Assembly: GCA_904384225.1 (NCBI GenBank)
Contig: CAJFJV010000019.1
Span: 1-36,533 of the forward strand
From: an uncultured Oscillospiraceae bacterium
GTDB taxonomy: Bacteria > Bacillota > Clostridia > Oscillospirales > Ruminococcaceae
Direction: 5' to 3'
Length of the DNA stretch: 36,533 nucleotides
This document shows positions 1 through 8,219 of this stretch, one piece after another. Positions within the stretch are counted from its first letter, which is position 1. Every line of letters starts with the position of its first letter. The translations under genes were made by a program, and so were the position numbers. The notes under the pieces were generated by a model, which was given only the letters and a program-made list of their open reading frames with translations, did no database searches and had not been told where the DNA came from.

Positions 1-129
1 TGCCTTTCGGTTTTGTCTGGTAACTCTACCTTAACACAGGTCCTGTCTACTCGCTATCTTTTTTTTTACTTTTTGTCTCACATCATTGTAACACCTACAC
101 CGTGCACATTGTTTTTTATACTGATCTGC

Positions 130-158
130 TTGACCTTTTTTCAAAATACGCCTATAAT
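130..158 (+). promoter_or_regulatory. Sigma-A type promoter for the acyl-CoA synthetase gene
   Basis: TTGACC at 130-135 and TATAAT at 153-158 are separated by exactly 17 bases, which predicts transcription from about 165. The leader of about 140 bases (165-308) has two small inverted repeats, GTCC/GGAC at 252-265 and GCCG/CGGC at 277-290, just before the ribosome binding site. I recognise no riboswitch in it. Bases 1-129 hold no gene I can support. Confidence 0.7.
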
Positions 159-308
159 AAAGGGTATAGCTGTTTTGTTGACGATTTTCGGCTATTCTTT
201 TTGTTTTGAAAAGAGCTGTTTTCTTCTAAAAGAGCATAGTACAGCGCCGGAGTCCATATACGGACGCAAAAAACGTGCCGCTTTAACGGCGACAGATTGG
301 AGTGTTTT

Positions 309-1973
309 ATGGAAACTGCTGTTACACTTTATCAGAAATATGTGACGGAAGGCTATGATGAAAACGGTGTATTAAACCGTTTTGATATCCACTGCCCTGA
401 TAACTTTAACTTTGCATATGATATAATTGACCGAATTGCTGAGCTTGAGCCAAATCGCCGCGCTATGGTATGGACGGATGAGCATGGTGCAGAACGTACT
501 TTTACTTTTGCCGATATTGCCGAAGGGTCGAACCGAGTGGCTAATATGCTGTATGCAAAAGGGATCCGTAAAGGCGACAAGGTAATGCTTATATTAAAAA
601 GGCATTTTGAGTTCTGGTTTACAATTCTGGCTCTCCATAAAATAGGTGCTGTTACAATCCCAGCTACCAACTTATTAACTACCAAAGATGTTGCTTATCG
701 CATCGAAGCCGCCGATGTGAAAGGAATCGTATGTACAGCTACTTGTGAAATCAGCAGTTTTGTTGAAGAAGCGGAAAAGAAAACGGGTCGTACCCTACCG
801 GTAAAAATCCTCGCACGCGGCGAGCGGGATGGTTGGGATTCTTTCGACGCGTTATTCGACAGCTATTCCGCTGTTTGGGACCGGATGGACACAAACGTCA
901 ACGACGATATGCTTCTCTATTTTACATCTGGTACAACCGGCAACCCCAAAATGGTTGTGCATTCGCACTATTATGCCATTTATCATCTAATGACAGCCCA
1001 TTCTTGGCATAACGTTGATCCAGACGGATTGCATCTTTCCCTTGCAGAAACGGGATGGGGAAAGGCTGCTTGGGGAAAATTGTATGGACAATGGTTTTTA
1101 GGAGCCGGTATCTTTGTCTATGATTTTGATAAGTTTGTACCGCATGATCTGCTACAAATGATTCACAAGTATAAGCTTACTACTTTCTGTGCTCCCCCTA
1201 CGGTTTTCCGTTTTTTGATTAAAGAAGGTATGGATTCAGAAAGCTTATCTTCCCTGCAATATGTCACAACTGCCGGAGAGGCACTTAATGAGGAAGTATA
1301 CAAGCGATTTAAAGAAGTAACCGGCCTTGATATTATGGAAGGGTTTGGCCAAACTGAAACTGCCCTTTTAATTGCCAATCTTCGCGGTATGACGCCGAAA
1401 TCCGGTGCAATGGGTAAACCAACGCCATTATATGACGTTGATATCGTGGATGCGGAAGCGCATTCCGTGCCGGATGGAGAAGTTGGGGAAATCGTGGTCC
1501 GCCCGCCAAAAGACGGAAAACCGAACGGACTTTTTAAAGGGTATTATCTTGATGAAGCGCGCACTGCAGCTGCATGGGAACATGGCGTCTATCATACAGG
1601 CGACACTGCTTACCGCGATGAGGACGGCTATTTCTGGTATGTCGGACGTACGGACGATGTAATCAAAGCCTCTGGTTATCGGATCGGTCCTTTTGAAGTG
1701 GAAAGTGTATTGATGGAACATCCTGCTGTCTTAGAGGTTGCTGTAACCGGTGCTCCGGATCCAATCCGCGGACAAGTAGTAAAAGCAACTATAGTATTAA
1801 CCAGCCAATACCAGCCTTCTGAAGAGTTAAAAAAAGAACTTCAAAATTATGTAAAAAAGGCGACTGCTCCATATAAATATCCTCGCATTATAGAATTCGT
1901 ACCTGAATTGCCGAAAACGATTAGCGGGAAAATTCGACGCGCTGTAATTCGCCAGCATGATAATGCAAAATAA
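309..1973 (+). CDS. AMP-forming acyl-CoA synthetase (acetyl/medium-chain type)
   Basis: This 554-residue protein is an adenylate-forming ligase that activates a carboxylic acid as acyl-AMP and transfers it to coenzyme A. The phosphate-binding motif YFTSGTTGNPK lies near residue 205, GFGQTE near 350, YHTGD near 430 and the catalytic lysine motif TISGKIRR close to the C-terminus, so both the large N-terminal and the small C-terminal domain are complete. Sequence and length resemble the acetyl-CoA/medium-chain acyl-CoA synthetase group; the actual substrate cannot be read from sequence. The ATG at 309 is chosen because GGAG at 299-302 sits six bases upstream; a TTG at 297 in the same frame has no such site. 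The gene stands alone, with its own promoter and a long palindrome eight bases past its stop. Confidence 0.93.
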   Translation: METAVTLYQKYVTEGYDENGVLNRFDIHCPDNFNFAYDIIDRIAELEPNRRAMVWTDEHGAERTFTFADIAEGSNRVANMLYAKGIRKGDKVMLILKRHFEFWFTILALHKIGAVTIPATNLLTTKDVAYRIEAADVKGIVCTATCEISSFVEEAEKKTGRTLPVKILARGERDGWDSFDALFDSYSAVWDRMDTNVNDDMLLYFTSGTTGNPKMVVHSHYYAIYHLMTAHSWHNVDPDGLHLSLAETGWGKAAWGKLYGQWFLGAGIFVYDFDKFVPHDLLQMIHKYKLTTFCAPPTVFRFLIKEGMDSESLSSLQYVTTAGEALNEEVYKRFKEVTGLDIMEGFGQTETALLIANLRGMTPKSGAMGKPTPLYDVDIVDAEAHSVPDGEVGEIVVRPPKDGKPNGLFKGYYLDEARTAAAWEHGVYHTGDTAYRDEDGYFWYVGRTDDVIKASGYRIGPFEVESVLMEHPAVLEVAVTGAPDPIRGQVVKATIVLTSQYQPSEELKKELQNYVKKATAPYKYPRIIEFVPELPKTISGKIRRAVIRQHDNAK

Positions 1974-1980
1974 TAATGAA

Positions 1981-2033
1981 TATAGGACAACAGCCGGATC
2001 GGAAATATTTTCCGATCCGGCTGTTGTCCTATA
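1981..2033. terminator. 25-bp perfect palindrome between convergent genes (bidirectional terminator)
   Basis: The arms 1981-2005 and 2009-2033 are perfectly complementary over 25 bases with a three-base centre. The element starts just after the synthetase stop codon and abuts the stop codon of the oppositely oriented GNAT gene (2034-2036). There is no long T-tract on either side, so it may act as a strong RNA stem that ends or protects both transcripts. Confidence 0.75.
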
Positions 2034-2594
2034 TTAGTCCCCTTCTATGTATGACTTCCGATATACCAATATAGTTCCCGGTTCGCCTGTATTTTTGGTA
2101 ACAGCGTCCTCAAAACGGCCGCAAAATGAAAAACCGCATTTTTCAAGAACACGTATCGATTGTACGTTCTCTTCGAAAAGCTGTGCATAAAAAGAGGAAA
2201 AACCAATCTCATTTTTACCAAACGCAAGGACGGCAGACAACGCCTCTGGAACCAATCCCTTTCCCCAATACTTTCGGGATAGCGTATAACCAACTTCTGC
2301 CTCTAATTTCTTTTCATCAAATGTTACAAAACTAATGGAGCCAATCGGCTGCTTCCGGCCGGATAAGACCAACGCCCAATGATAAGAACGTTTTCTCCCA
2401 TGACAACACCAGCTTTCCAAAACCTGTCGTGTAAGTGCTACGCTCTTATGCGCCTTTCCGCGCATATAACGCGCCACTTCCGGATCACTGGCCCAGTTTT
2501 CAAACATCGCCCAGTCATCCTGTAGCGTGAATGCCCGCAGCGTCATTCTTGCAGTATATAGCGTCATACTGCCTTTATGACGTAATCCCTTCAT
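2034..2594 (-). CDS. GNAT family N-acetyltransferase (RimJ/RimL type)
   Basis: This protein of about 186 residues has the RimJ/RimL-like acetyltransferase pattern: an N-terminal segment of the type TARMTLRAFTLQD, a central strand with SISFVTFDE, then the acetyl-CoA binding motif GKGLVPEALSAVLAFG and the C-terminal VLEKCGF. Such enzymes move an acetyl group from acetyl-CoA to an amine, often a ribosomal protein N-terminus or a small molecule; the substrate here is unknown. The ATG at 2594 is preceded by AGAAGG at good spacing. The same frame stays open to a GTG at 2633, which has only a weak upstream site. The gene is not in an obvious operon. The bases between it and the yebC terminator hold no convincing promoter. 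Confidence 0.85.
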   Translation of the reverse strand: MKGLRHKGSMTLYTARMTLRAFTLQDDWAMFENWASDPEVARYMRGKAHKSVALTRQVLESWCCHGRKRSYHWALVLSGRKQPIGSISFVTFDEKKLEAEVGYTLSRKYWGKGLVPEALSAVLAFGKNEIGFSSFYAQLFEENVQSIRVLEKCGFSFCGRFEDAVTKNTGEPGTILVYRKSYIEGD

Positions 2595-2803
2595 AGCCAA
2601 GCCTTCTTTCGATCTGGATATATCTCTTTTCACCCAATAAAAAATGGGAACTCAAAAGTAAGTCCTTCCGCAAGTGACATTGCAAGATACAACAGGCCTT
2701 TGTCTGATGAATATTTCACATGCAAACGTCAAATCACTGCTTTTCATCAATATATTTGATATATTTTCCTGCAATACGATTTCTACATTGGATGTAAACG
2801 AAG

Positions 2804-2830
2804 AAAAAAGCGGCAGACAGCCGCTTTTTT
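2804..2830 (-). terminator. Rho-independent terminator of yebC
   Basis: An 11-bp stem (2804-2814 with 2820-2830) and a five-base loop read on the minus strand as a GC-rich hairpin followed by six T. It lies six bases past the yebC stop codon. Confidence 0.88.
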
Positions 2831-2836
2831 AAATAA

Positions 2837-3574
2837 TTATTCTTCTTCGTCAGGATTTTCCCAGTTATGCCAAACCTCTTGCACATCATCATTATCATCT
2901 AAAGCCTCAAGAAGGCGGCTCATTTTGGTGCGGGTTTCTGGGTCATCGATCGATGTATATGTCGAAGGGACCTGCTCTATCTGAGCGGAAGCAAAGGTAT
3001 ACCCCATACTTTCCAATGCATCTCTTACTTCAGAAAAAGCAGTGGGATCCGTTACCACCTCAATGGCATCTTCTGAATAGGTAAAATCATCTGCCCCAGC
3101 TGTCATAACATCATCCATTACTTTTTCTTCATCCAGTCCATCGTTTTCTATGACGATGACACCTTTTTGATTGAACATAAAAGAAACACATCCGGGCTGT
3201 CCCATATTCCCGCCGAATTTATCAAAATAATGGCGGATGTCACCAGCTGTGCGGTTCCGATTATCTGTCAATGTCTCAACAATGACTGCTATTCCACTTG
3301 GGCCATACCCCTCATATACTGCTGACTCATAATTATTCTTTTCTCCATCGCCGGCAGCCTTTTTAATAATACGATCGATATTGTCGTTCGGCACGTTATT
3401 TTGTTTTGCCTTTTGGATTAAATCCCGTAGCTTGGCATTAGCGGCAGGATCCGGACCGCCTTCTTTTACACAAACTGCGATCTCTCTTCCGATTTTTGTA
3501 AAAATTTTGGCGCGCGCTGCATCATTCGCACCCTTTTTCCGCTTAATTGTACTCCATTTCGAATGTCCGGACAT
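2837..3574 (-). CDS. yebC: YebC/PmpR family protein
   Basis: This 245-residue protein begins MSGHSKWSTIKRKKGANDAARAKIFTK, the family hallmark, and continues with the conserved EGYGPSG and DNRNRTAGDIRH segments, so all three YebC domains are present at normal length. Members were first described as DNA-binding regulators; more recent work implicates the family in translation of proline-rich stretches by stalled ribosomes. The ATG at 3574 is preferred over the in-frame ATG at 3583, because the AAAGG motif upstream would sit only one base from the latter. The gene is monocistronic and ends at a strong terminator. It is divergent from the small plus-strand gene at 3669. Confidence 0.95.
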   Translation of the reverse strand: MSGHSKWSTIKRKKGANDAARAKIFTKIGREIAVCVKEGGPDPAANAKLRDLIQKAKQNNVPNDNIDRIIKKAAGDGEKNNYESAVYEGYGPSGIAVIVETLTDNRNRTAGDIRHYFDKFGGNMGQPGCVSFMFNQKGVIVIENDGLDEEKVMDDVMTAGADDFTYSEDAIEVVTDPTAFSEVRDALESMGYTFASAQIEQVPSTYTSIDDPETRTKMSRLLEALDDNDDVQEVWHNWENPDEEE

Positions 3575-3598
3575 TTGTACCATACCTTTCTTATTAAA

Positions 3599-3607
3599 TG
3601 TTATAAT
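3599..3607 (+). promoter_or_regulatory. Extended -10 promoter for the 57-residue gene
   Basis: TGTTATAAT is a consensus extended -10 element. A TTGTAC at 3575-3580 is too far upstream (21 bases) to be a normal -35 partner. A second AT-rich hexamer, TATACT, lies at 3616-3621. The leader would be about 55 bases. Confidence 0.45.
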
Positions 3608-3668
3608 TAACCAGTTATACTATATCATTAAAGGGAAACACTATTCTCGAAAACGAGGTGATAAAATT

Positions 3669-3842
3669 ATGCGTAATAAGAACAATGATCCGATTCAATA
3701 CAACGATTCTTTCACCGACGGATACGATCTCACGCCGGAAGATCCTATTTCAGGGCATCCGACTGCAAAAAAACGCAATCAAACAACCAATCGCAAAAAC
3801 GGGTCAGCTCAACAGAAAAAGAACAACCCCGAAACCTATTAA
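3669..3842 (+). CDS. Small hydrophilic protein of 57 residues, function unknown
   Basis: The ORF starts at an ATG seven bases after GAGGTGA, a strong ribosome binding site, and ends 26 bases before a strong terminator, so it looks like a genuine single-gene transcript. The product has no cysteine and no hydrophobic segment. Its N-terminal half is acidic (DSFTDGYDLTPEDP) and its C-terminal half is basic and rich in Asn, Gln and Lys (KKRNQTTNRKNG), suggesting a mostly disordered protein. I do not recognise the family. It is divergent from yebC and convergent with the yitT-type gene. Confidence 0.65.
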   Translation: MRNKNNDPIQYNDSFTDGYDLTPEDPISGHPTAKKRNQTTNRKNGSAQQKKNNPETY

Positions 3843-3868
3843 TCCATTGTATTTCTACAAGCAGATGG

Positions 3869-3897
3869 CCGCCGGAAAATTTCCGGCGGTTTTTTTT
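3869..3897 (+). terminator. Rho-independent terminator of the 57-residue gene
   Basis: CCGCCGGAAA at 3869-3878 pairs with TTTCCGGCGG at 3880-3889 (the effective loop is AT-rich) and is followed by eight T. On the minus strand the same stem lies 22 bases past the yitT-type stop but lacks a T-tract. Confidence 0.9.
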
Positions 3898-3918
3898 GCA
3901 GGCGCTGCATCTTTTAAG

Positions 3919-4800
3919 CTATACCAATTCCTCAAATCCCTCGCCTACAATTTCTGATGCACTTGTCATAATGACAAATGCATCCGGATCGACCTCACGG
4001 ATAATACGGCGCAGCCGATAATACTCTGTTTGGCGTACTGCCACCATAATAGTTGGCCGTTCCTCGCCAGTATAAGAGCCATAAGATTTCAATACTGTTG
4101 CGCCACGGTCTAATTCCGAGTGGATCCGGCTGCAAATCGCATCCCCTTGCTTGGACACAATATAGATCATCTTACAGACATTCATTCCATATAAAACAGC
4201 GTCAAGTGCAACAGAAGTGATATACAGGCAGATAAGGGCATAAAAAGCCGGCTCGACGCTGCCATATGCTGCTATGGAAAGTGTTACGATAATTAAATCT
4301 GTTGTAAACTGAACTTGCCCAAGACGCAAATGAGGGAAACGCCGCTGAATCAACTTATTGATGATATCCATTCCTCCGGTTGAGCCGCCGCGTGACATGA
4401 CAAGCCCAATGCCCGCTCCCATTGCTACACCGCCAAAAATACAAGCAACCATACGATCATTTGTATAAACGGGCATTCGCACCAAAACAAGATCCAAAAA
4501 GAAGGAATAAGCTATTAATGAGACAATCGTTTTGATCATATAGCGGCGCCCAATTTTCCAAAAACCCAAAACCAAAATCGGGATATTGATTAAAATGGTA
4601 AGCACACCGATTGGGATACCAGTAAGAAAATTAATAATCGTTGCAAGGCCGGTAGCCCCGCCTGGCGCCATATGGTTTGGGGCGGTAAAACAATGTGTCC
4701 CAAGCGCAAAAAAACAAGAACCTATCACCGTAAGCAAAAGGTCGACAGCCCAGCGCGCAGCTAAATTCTTTTGAATGGCTTTCCATGTTTGTTTTATCAA
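3919..4800 (-). CDS. YitT family membrane protein
   Basis: This 293-residue protein has five or so hydrophobic segments in its first 200 residues (for example LLLTVIGSCFFALG and IGVLTILINIPILVLG), the conserved SRGGSTGGMDII loop, and a soluble C-terminal DUF2179 domain ending FVIMTSASEIVGEGFEE. Family members are integral membrane proteins of unclear transport function. The start is a TTG at 4800 overlapping the mrnC stop (TTGA); the purine-rich GGGAAGGAAGG lies just before it, which makes translational coupling likely. It is the last gene of the obg-mrnC-yitT unit. Confidence 0.9.
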   Translation of the reverse strand: MIKQTWKAIQKNLAARWAVDLLLTVIGSCFFALGTHCFTAPNHMAPGGATGLATIINFLTGIPIGVLTILINIPILVLGFWKIGRRYMIKTIVSLIAYSFFLDLVLVRMPVYTNDRMVACIFGGVAMGAGIGLVMSRGGSTGGMDIINKLIQRRFPHLRLGQVQFTTDLIIVTLSIAAYGSVEPAFYALICLYITSVALDAVLYGMNVCKMIYIVSKQGDAICSRIHSELDRGATVLKSYGSYTGEERPTIMVAVRQTEYYRLRRIIREVDPDAFVIMTSASEIVGEGFEELV

Positions 4801-5216
4801 CAGCCTTCCTTCCCTTCTGCACTGTTTTTCGTGACATCATATATCTGCTCATAAAGAGATTGAATTCTGTCATAGCGCCTGTTCAGATAAAGATATCCAA
4901 AAAGCGCTTCCAAACCGGTCGCCCTTCTGTATTGGGCCGGATCCGCATTTTTCGGGACATGGCTTCCATTGGCGTTCCTGCCTCTTTTATATATAGCGAG
5001 CTCTTCTTCAGAAAGACTATTTAATATAATATCTACCGCCGCAGACTGCGCAGCTGCACAAACGATCGAAACAGTCTCCTGATGCAACTTTGCGACCGGC
5101 ATATTCCCATTGGAAACAATATGCTCGCGTGTGATCAATTCATAAATGCAGTCCCCAATATAAGCAAGCCCCAGTGGACTCATCAAATTTACTTCTTGCG
5201 GCGTCAATTTTTTCAT
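4797..5216 (-). CDS. mrnC: Mini-ribonuclease III
   Basis: This 139-residue protein is a stand-alone RNase III catalytic domain without a double-stranded RNA-binding domain, the family that matures 23S rRNA in Bacillus. LAYIGDCIYE near residues 18-27 carries the catalytic acidic signature, and the end of the catalytic fold (RATGLEALFGYLYL) is intact. The ATG at 5216 follows AAAGGA with seven-base spacing; an in-frame ATG at 5240 has no such site. The stop codon overlaps the TTG of the yitT-type gene. Location after obg and the rplU-rpmA block fits a ribosome-assembly neighbourhood. Confidence 0.93.
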   Translation of the reverse strand: MKKLTPQEVNLMSPLGLAYIGDCIYELITREHIVSNGNMPVAKLHQETVSIVCAAAQSAAVDIILNSLSEEELAIYKRGRNANGSHVPKNADPAQYRRATGLEALFGYLYLNRRYDRIQSLYEQIYDVTKNSAEGKEGC

Positions 5217-5289
5217 GTAATCGTCCTTTGCTTTATTCATTGTAGCATGCCAGCTGAAATCAACCCTTCTTAAATAAAAAGGGAATCGC

Positions 5290-6579
<1,290 letters not shown>

Positions 6580-6610
6580 CTATTCTTTCCGCATTTCTTC
6601 TGTCAAAACT

Positions 6611-6639
6611 ATTATATAAGAAAAATGCCGTGTTATCAA
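6611..6639 (-). promoter_or_regulatory. Promoter for obg-mrnC-yitT
   Basis: On the minus strand TTGATA (6634-6639) and a perfect TATAAT (6611-6616) are spaced by 17 bases. The promoter starts 12 bases past the rpmA terminator stem, so obg can be made independently of the upstream ribosomal protein genes. Confidence 0.8.
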
Positions 6640-6650
6640 CGCAAACCCAC

Positions 6651-6680
6651 AAAAAAAGCGTGCCGGATGGCACGCTTTTT
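6651..6680 (-). terminator. Terminator after rpmA
   Basis: GCGTGCC (6658-6664) pairs with GGCACGC (6669-6675). On the minus strand the stem is followed by seven T (6651-6657) and preceded by five A. It closes the rplU-prp-rpmA transcript. Confidence 0.9.
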
Positions 6681-6690
6681 AATACGTCTT

Positions 6691-6972
6691 TTACTGTACA
6701 CTGTACACGCTGACTTTTTTGCGGTCACGCCCCATACGTTCATATCTGACAACACCATCAATTTTTGCAAAGAGGGTATCATCGGAACCACGTCCCACGT
6801 TTTCACCTGGATGAATGTGCGTACCACGCTGTTTGTAAAGAATATTTCCTGCTAAAACAAACTGTCCGTCAGCCCGTTTTGCACCAAGACGCTTCGACTC
6901 GGAATCACGGCCGTTTTTAGTCGAACCTACACCTTTTTTGTGTGCAAAAAACTGCATATCCAACTTTAACAT
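6691..6972 (-). CDS. rpmA: 50S ribosomal protein L27 (with cleavable N-terminal extension)
   Basis: This 93-residue L27 contains the conserved [20 protein letters not shown] and PGENVGRG segments. It starts MLKLDMQFF before AHKKG, the Firmicute extension that the protease Prp removes after the FF pair so that the mature N-terminus can reach the peptidyl-transferase centre. The gene for that protease lies directly upstream. The ribosome binding site GGAGG overlaps the end of prp, so the two genes are tightly coupled. Confidence 0.98.
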   Translation of the reverse strand: MLKLDMQFFAHKKGVGSTKNGRDSESKRLGAKRADGQFVLAGNILYKQRGTHIHPGENVGRGSDDTLFAKIDGVVRYERMGRDRKKVSVYSVQ

Positions 6973-6975
6973 GAT

Positions 6976-7293
6976 CTACACCTCCGTATCAGTCAATTGC
7001 AAATTTTCGGAATAATCCTGCTGTAAGAGCGCTAAATGAAGACGCAATGCCTGCAAAAAGGGTTCAGCATCTTTACCTCCGCTCTCGGGAAGATCAATCC
7101 GCACTTCATTTTCAAAAACGCCAATCATTGCAGGTATTTTCAAAATTTCTGTAATCCCGTTTGCGACTAACTCTACTGCGCTTGTCACAGACGCACAAAC
7201 TACATCATTTCCATATGAAGCATACCCTGCATGTCCGCGAACAGAAACGCCGACAAGATGATCTTCTCTAAGAAAAAACTCCACCCGGATCAT
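6976..7293 (-). CDS. prp: Ribosomal-processing cysteine protease Prp
   Basis: This 105-residue protein has the Prp/YsxB signatures: VRGHAGYA near residues 18-25 supplies the catalytic histidine and DVVCASVTSA near 30-39 the catalytic cysteine. Prp cleaves the N-terminal extension of L27. It lies between rplU and rpmA as in most Firmicutes. Its ATG is three bases past the rplU stop and lacks a clear ribosome binding site of its own, so translation is probably coupled to rplU. Confidence 0.95.
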   Translation of the reverse strand: MIRVEFFLREDHLVGVSVRGHAGYASYGNDVVCASVTSAVELVANGITEILKIPAMIGVFENEVRIDLPESGGKDAEPFLQALRLHLALLQQDYSENLQLTDTEV

Positions 7294-7296
7294 CGC

Positions 7297-7608
7297 TTAT
7301 GCGTTGATCGATTCGATTCTTACCTTAGTATAAGGCTGTCTGTGGCCAAGTTTACGAGCGGAACCCTTCTTCGGTTTATAGGTAAAAACTGTAATTTTTT
7401 TATTTTTACCGTTTTTGACAACTGTCGCCTTTACTGTTGCACCATCAACATACGGAGCGCCAAATTTCATTCCGTCTTCATTGGAAATAGCGACTACTTT
7501 GTCAAACGCAATCGTATCATTCTCATTCACGTTCAGTTTTTCTACAAAAATCTGATCGCCGGCACTGACACGATACTGTTTTCCGCCAGTTTCTATAACT
7601 GCATACAT
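7297..7608 (-). CDS. rplU: 50S ribosomal protein L21
   Basis: This 103-residue protein starts [14 protein letters not shown] and carries [18 protein letters not shown] near the C-terminus, both diagnostic of L21. The ATG at 7608 is the family start and has AGGTG nine bases upstream; the ORF can be extended to a GTG at 7620 that overlaps this site. It is the first gene of the rplU-prp-rpmA transcript, behind an L21 leader. Confidence 0.98.
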   Translation of the reverse strand: MYAVIETGGKQYRVSAGDQIFVEKLNVNENDTIAFDKVVAISNEDGMKFGAPYVDGATVKATVVKNGKNKKITVFTYKPKKGSARKLGHRQPYTKVRIESINA

Positions 7609-7690
7609 CTGATAAGGCACCTGCCTTTTCTCTAATCTCGCTGTTTACGGGGCGAAGCTATTCTTCGTCTTTAATCCCTACACAAGCGGC
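7609..7690 (-). promoter_or_regulatory. L21 leader (5' autoregulatory RNA element)
   Basis: The leader between the promoter and rplU folds around a CGAAG/CTTCG hairpin enclosed by an interrupted helix in which a 5' strand CGCTTGTGTAGGG faces CCCCGTAAACAGCG. Layout and position match the Firmicute L21 leader family, thought to bind L21 and feed back on the operon. I matched it by eye, not by a covariance model. Confidence 0.7.
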
Positions 7691-7696
7691 CTTATT

Positions 7697-7725
7697 ATTT
7701 TATCATAAAGGACGTGCTGTGTCAA
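7697..7725 (-). promoter_or_regulatory. Promoter for rplU-prp-rpmA
   Basis: A perfect TTGACA (7720-7725) and TAAAAT (7697-7702) are spaced by 17 bases on the minus strand. It lies just downstream of the ACT protein gene, between the lysine operon and the ribosomal block. Confidence 0.88.
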
Positions 7726-7739
7726 ATGTTTTTTCGCTT

Positions 7740-8198
7740 CTAATCCGGCATATATTCTCGCTTTAAAATAGCGAACGCCGCGTCGCTGTCCGCACTTGTC
7801 ACAACAATGGAAATATCGACTTCTGAAGTCGTGATCAACAAAATATCAATTCCTGCCTTGTTTAAAAGAGCAAAAGCACCCGCCGCCACTCCAACTTTGC
7901 TGGGCATCTCTTCTCCATAAAGTGCAATTTTAACATTTCCGGTGGAAACCATCGGCCGAATTCCCGTATTCATCTCATTTAGCACCGCCAGAACCTGTGG
8001 AACATGCTCGTCAGCCACAGTGAAGGACAGTGTGTTGACGGATCCCTTCGGCGCAGTTTGCGATATCATGTCTACATTAATTCCTGCTTTTGCCACACGC
8101 AAAAACAGCTCGCTTAAAAAATGGATGGTCGCCGGCGCTTTCTCAAAGGAGAGCACTGCAACATTTTCTGTAAAATAAACTTCATGAATCACTTTCAT
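7740..8198 (-). CDS. Free-standing ACT-domain protein resembling the aspartokinase regulatory subunit
   Basis: This 152-residue protein consists of two ACT domains and no kinase domain. Segments such as AGINVDMISQTAP, LSFTV, and later KVGVAAGAFALLNKAGIDILLITTSEVDISIVV match the C-terminal regulatory half of aspartate kinases (in Bacillus LysC also made separately as the beta subunit). Here that half is its own gene with a good ribosome binding site, AAAGGAG. It is the last gene of a lysine-riboswitch operon. I infer that it binds an amino acid, plausibly lysine or threonine, and partners an aspartokinase encoded elsewhere. No catalytic aspartokinase gene is in the window. A simple amino-acid sensor of other function is possible. 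Confidence 0.82.
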   Translation of the reverse strand: MKVIHEVYFTENVAVLSFEKAPATIHFLSELFLRVAKAGINVDMISQTAPKGSVNTLSFTVADEHVPQVLAVLNEMNTGIRPMVSTGNVKIALYGEEMPSKVGVAAGAFALLNKAGIDILLITTSEVDISIVVTSADSDAAFAILKREYMPD

Positions 8199-8219
8199 AG
8201 AGCGTCTCCTTTCTTTTAG

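Noticed and set aside
13-345. Plus-strand ORF of 110 codons before the acyl-CoA synthetase
   Set aside because: It overlaps the promoter and start of the synthetase gene in another frame, has no ribosome binding site and encodes a low-complexity hydrophobic product.
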